From Halichondria panicea (Eukaryota; Porifera; Demospongiae; Suberitida; Halichondriidae), in contig NC_087386.1 of NCBI RefSeq assembly GCF_963675165.1, forward strand, positions 1,881,669 to 1,945,668: a stretch of DNA of 64,000 bases. The letters run 5' to 3'. The position numbers and the translations under genes were made by a program. The notes beneath the pieces were generated by a model. It made no database searches, was not told where the DNA came from, and saw only the letters and a program-made list of their open reading frames with translations. This document shows, one piece after another, positions 62,545-64,000 of this stretch. Within the stretch, counting starts at the first letter, position 1. Every line of letters begins with the position of its first letter.

Positions 62545-64000
62545 CTAGTCATCATTACTATCCTTAGTGGCATCTTCGATTGCAGATGGATCTTCTGGTT
62601 CATTTTCAACTATTTCGGGTGGGGAGGGTTGTGCTCCAGCTTCAGGTTCCTTATCACCAGTTGTTTCTGTTGTAACTGTATCTCCAGTAGTGACGGTGGC
62701 AGCTGCAGTAGTAGGAATCTCTTCACCTTCTTCTGTGTCACCCTCAGTAGGGATTAGTGGGGAAGGGGGTTCAGGTTGCACACTTTCAACAGCCGTTGAG
62801 GGTCCGTACTTCTCCAGTATCTCTGGTGAGAGGTGGTCTCTAAGAGCCTTGACACTTCTTCTCCAAAGCTCCTCCTGATACGTCTCATTCCTGTCAGTGG
62901 TGGCAGCTCACTAGTGGTCACAGTACACTGAGCACACACTCACCTGGCGTCAGGGTTAGAGGCAGTCACTTTACAGTTGTCGTAGTAGAAGGCTTCCTGG
63001 GAGTTGAGTGCAGGGTTGACGGCACAGTTCAGAATTGTGGCCGCTCCATCCTTAGGATTACGGGCAACAGCTGAGAGAAATAGTTAAAATACGTGTACAA
63101 ATATTTTGCAAACGTACTTGCATTTATAACGCTCCCAAGGAAGGAGACAAAACGATTCTCACCGTACCCCCTCTTGATCTCAGTGGCAACCTATAGTTAC
63201 GGATATGCAAATTATCAATCAGTGATAGACTATACACACCAAGTGATAGAACTAAAAAAATAAATAACTCCAATAAAGTTTGAATCATTTATTTACCAGG
63301 CCAGGATGTTGGGCAGACACAGTAATGGATACATTCTGAAGCTTACGCTGGAGGGCAAAGGTCGTCATCACCTGGGAGAACAAACAAAACACAGTGAGAC
63401 CAAAATCGCTTAGTAAACTCACATTGTACAGTTTGGTGCGGCCATAGCTTTTTAGCCGACCGTAGTCAAGGTCTGAATCGATTGTCTCAAAGTTGACGGG
63501 TCCAGTCACACTACTCATATGACCAGAGGAGGAGACAAACAGTATCCTACCATCTCCGCTAGTAGAGGCAGTCTCCACGACGATGGGAAGTAGCTCCAAG
63601 GTGACGAGGAATGGATAAAGGTGGTTCACCTGTAGGAACGATTATTATAACATTTTGTGTACAGATCTTTGGGATGATTTACCTGATAGTGCATTTCATG
63701 GCCTTCATCTGTCATAGCTGTACGGCATTTTCATTGTATTGAGGTATACATGTAGAAACAGATATTAAACTTACTGAATGGTAGCAAAGCAATACCAGCG
63801 TTGTTGATGAGTATGTGCAGTGGCAGGTTCTTCTCTTTGAATGCCCTCACAAAGTCCTTAGTGGACTGAATGGAGCCAAGGTCCAGACGCATAAACTCCA
63901 CTTTCAGATCTTTCTCAGAACTCTCTTTTATACGAGCTATTGCCTACAGAATAGATACAACCATGAATACTCATGCAACACTAGTTCTATAATCCCCTTA
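62545..64000 (-). CDS. SDR3: short-chain dehydrogenase (retinol-dehydrogenase type), 5' end outside window
   Basis: Exons seen (-): 63775-63943, 63683-63717, 63423-63629, 63297-63371, 63118-63190, 62944-63070, 62545-62890. The first exon lies beyond 64000; the donor signal of that exon (ccctta) is at the window edge. Exon lengths equal SDR2 except for the last (346), which encodes a longer acidic tail ending EDATKDSNDD. Motifs NNAG, LFVSSSGHMS and YGRTKLYN are present. Exon 5 is the most divergent part (EIKRGYGENRFVSFLGSVIN), and the loop after the catalytic Ser reads VTGPVNFETIDSDLDYGRLK, so SDR3 separated from the SDR1/SDR2 pair earlier. Confidence 0.88.

Noticed and set aside
1-64000. CRISPR arrays, operons, bacterial terminators
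   Set aside because: The window is intron-rich animal DNA; the direct repeats found are microsatellites, local duplications or gene copies.

Overview
The window is animal nuclear DNA, most likely from a sponge (demosponge). Genes carry many short phase-consistent GT-AG introns, the sequence is AT-rich, and the gene content is animal-specific: receptor tyrosine kinases (RTKs) with Ig domains, a receptor tyrosine phosphatase, TRIM45, MICAL and a fibrinogen-related protein. The species is an inference. Labels RTK1-8, SDR1-3 and 'Ig-only receptor' are local names. All exon limits were read by eye from splice sites and codon-phase continuity.

Layout. 1-2534 (+): 3' end of a CCCH zinc-finger, RG-rich protein gene. 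4123-20155 (-): a receptor protein tyrosine phosphatase (RPTP) with signal peptide, Ig-type ectodomain, membrane segment, acidic linker and one PTP domain, in at least 24 exons. Its largest intron holds an intact intronless fibrinogen-related secreted protein gene on the other strand (5927-6769). 20369-22241 (-): a smaller paralogue of the RPTP ectodomain with a membrane segment but no phosphatase. 22458-24471 (-): a stand-alone MICAL-type flavin monooxygenase. 24975-26925 (-): TRIM45. 28062-29777 (+): an unrecognised type II membrane protein, perhaps a fucosyltransferase-like enzyme.

30041-58580 (+) is the main feature: eight tandem copies of a receptor tyrosine kinase gene, each about 3.3 kb with four coding exons. 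The kinase closely resembles discoidin domain receptors (DDR). The N-terminal ectodomain resembles the DDR discoidin-like domain and is followed by two Ig domains, a membrane segment and a long juxtamembrane region with a ladder of NPxY motifs. Five copies are open throughout (RTK1, 2, 3, 5, 8) and three are broken (RTK4, 6, 7). Two subtypes, A and B, run A-A-B-A-B-A-B-B, suggesting repeated duplication of an A+B pair. The units share a promoter-side block and a 3' palindrome.

58870-64000 (-): three tandem short-chain dehydrogenase genes (retinol-dehydrogenase type). SDR1 has a frameshift, SDR2 is complete, and SDR3 runs off the window. Several small palindromic or MITE-like elements and microsatellites lie in introns and spacers.

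Together the central genes hold phosphotyrosine writers (the RTK array) and an eraser (RPTP) with Ig ectodomains within about 55 kb. A functional link between them is inference only.
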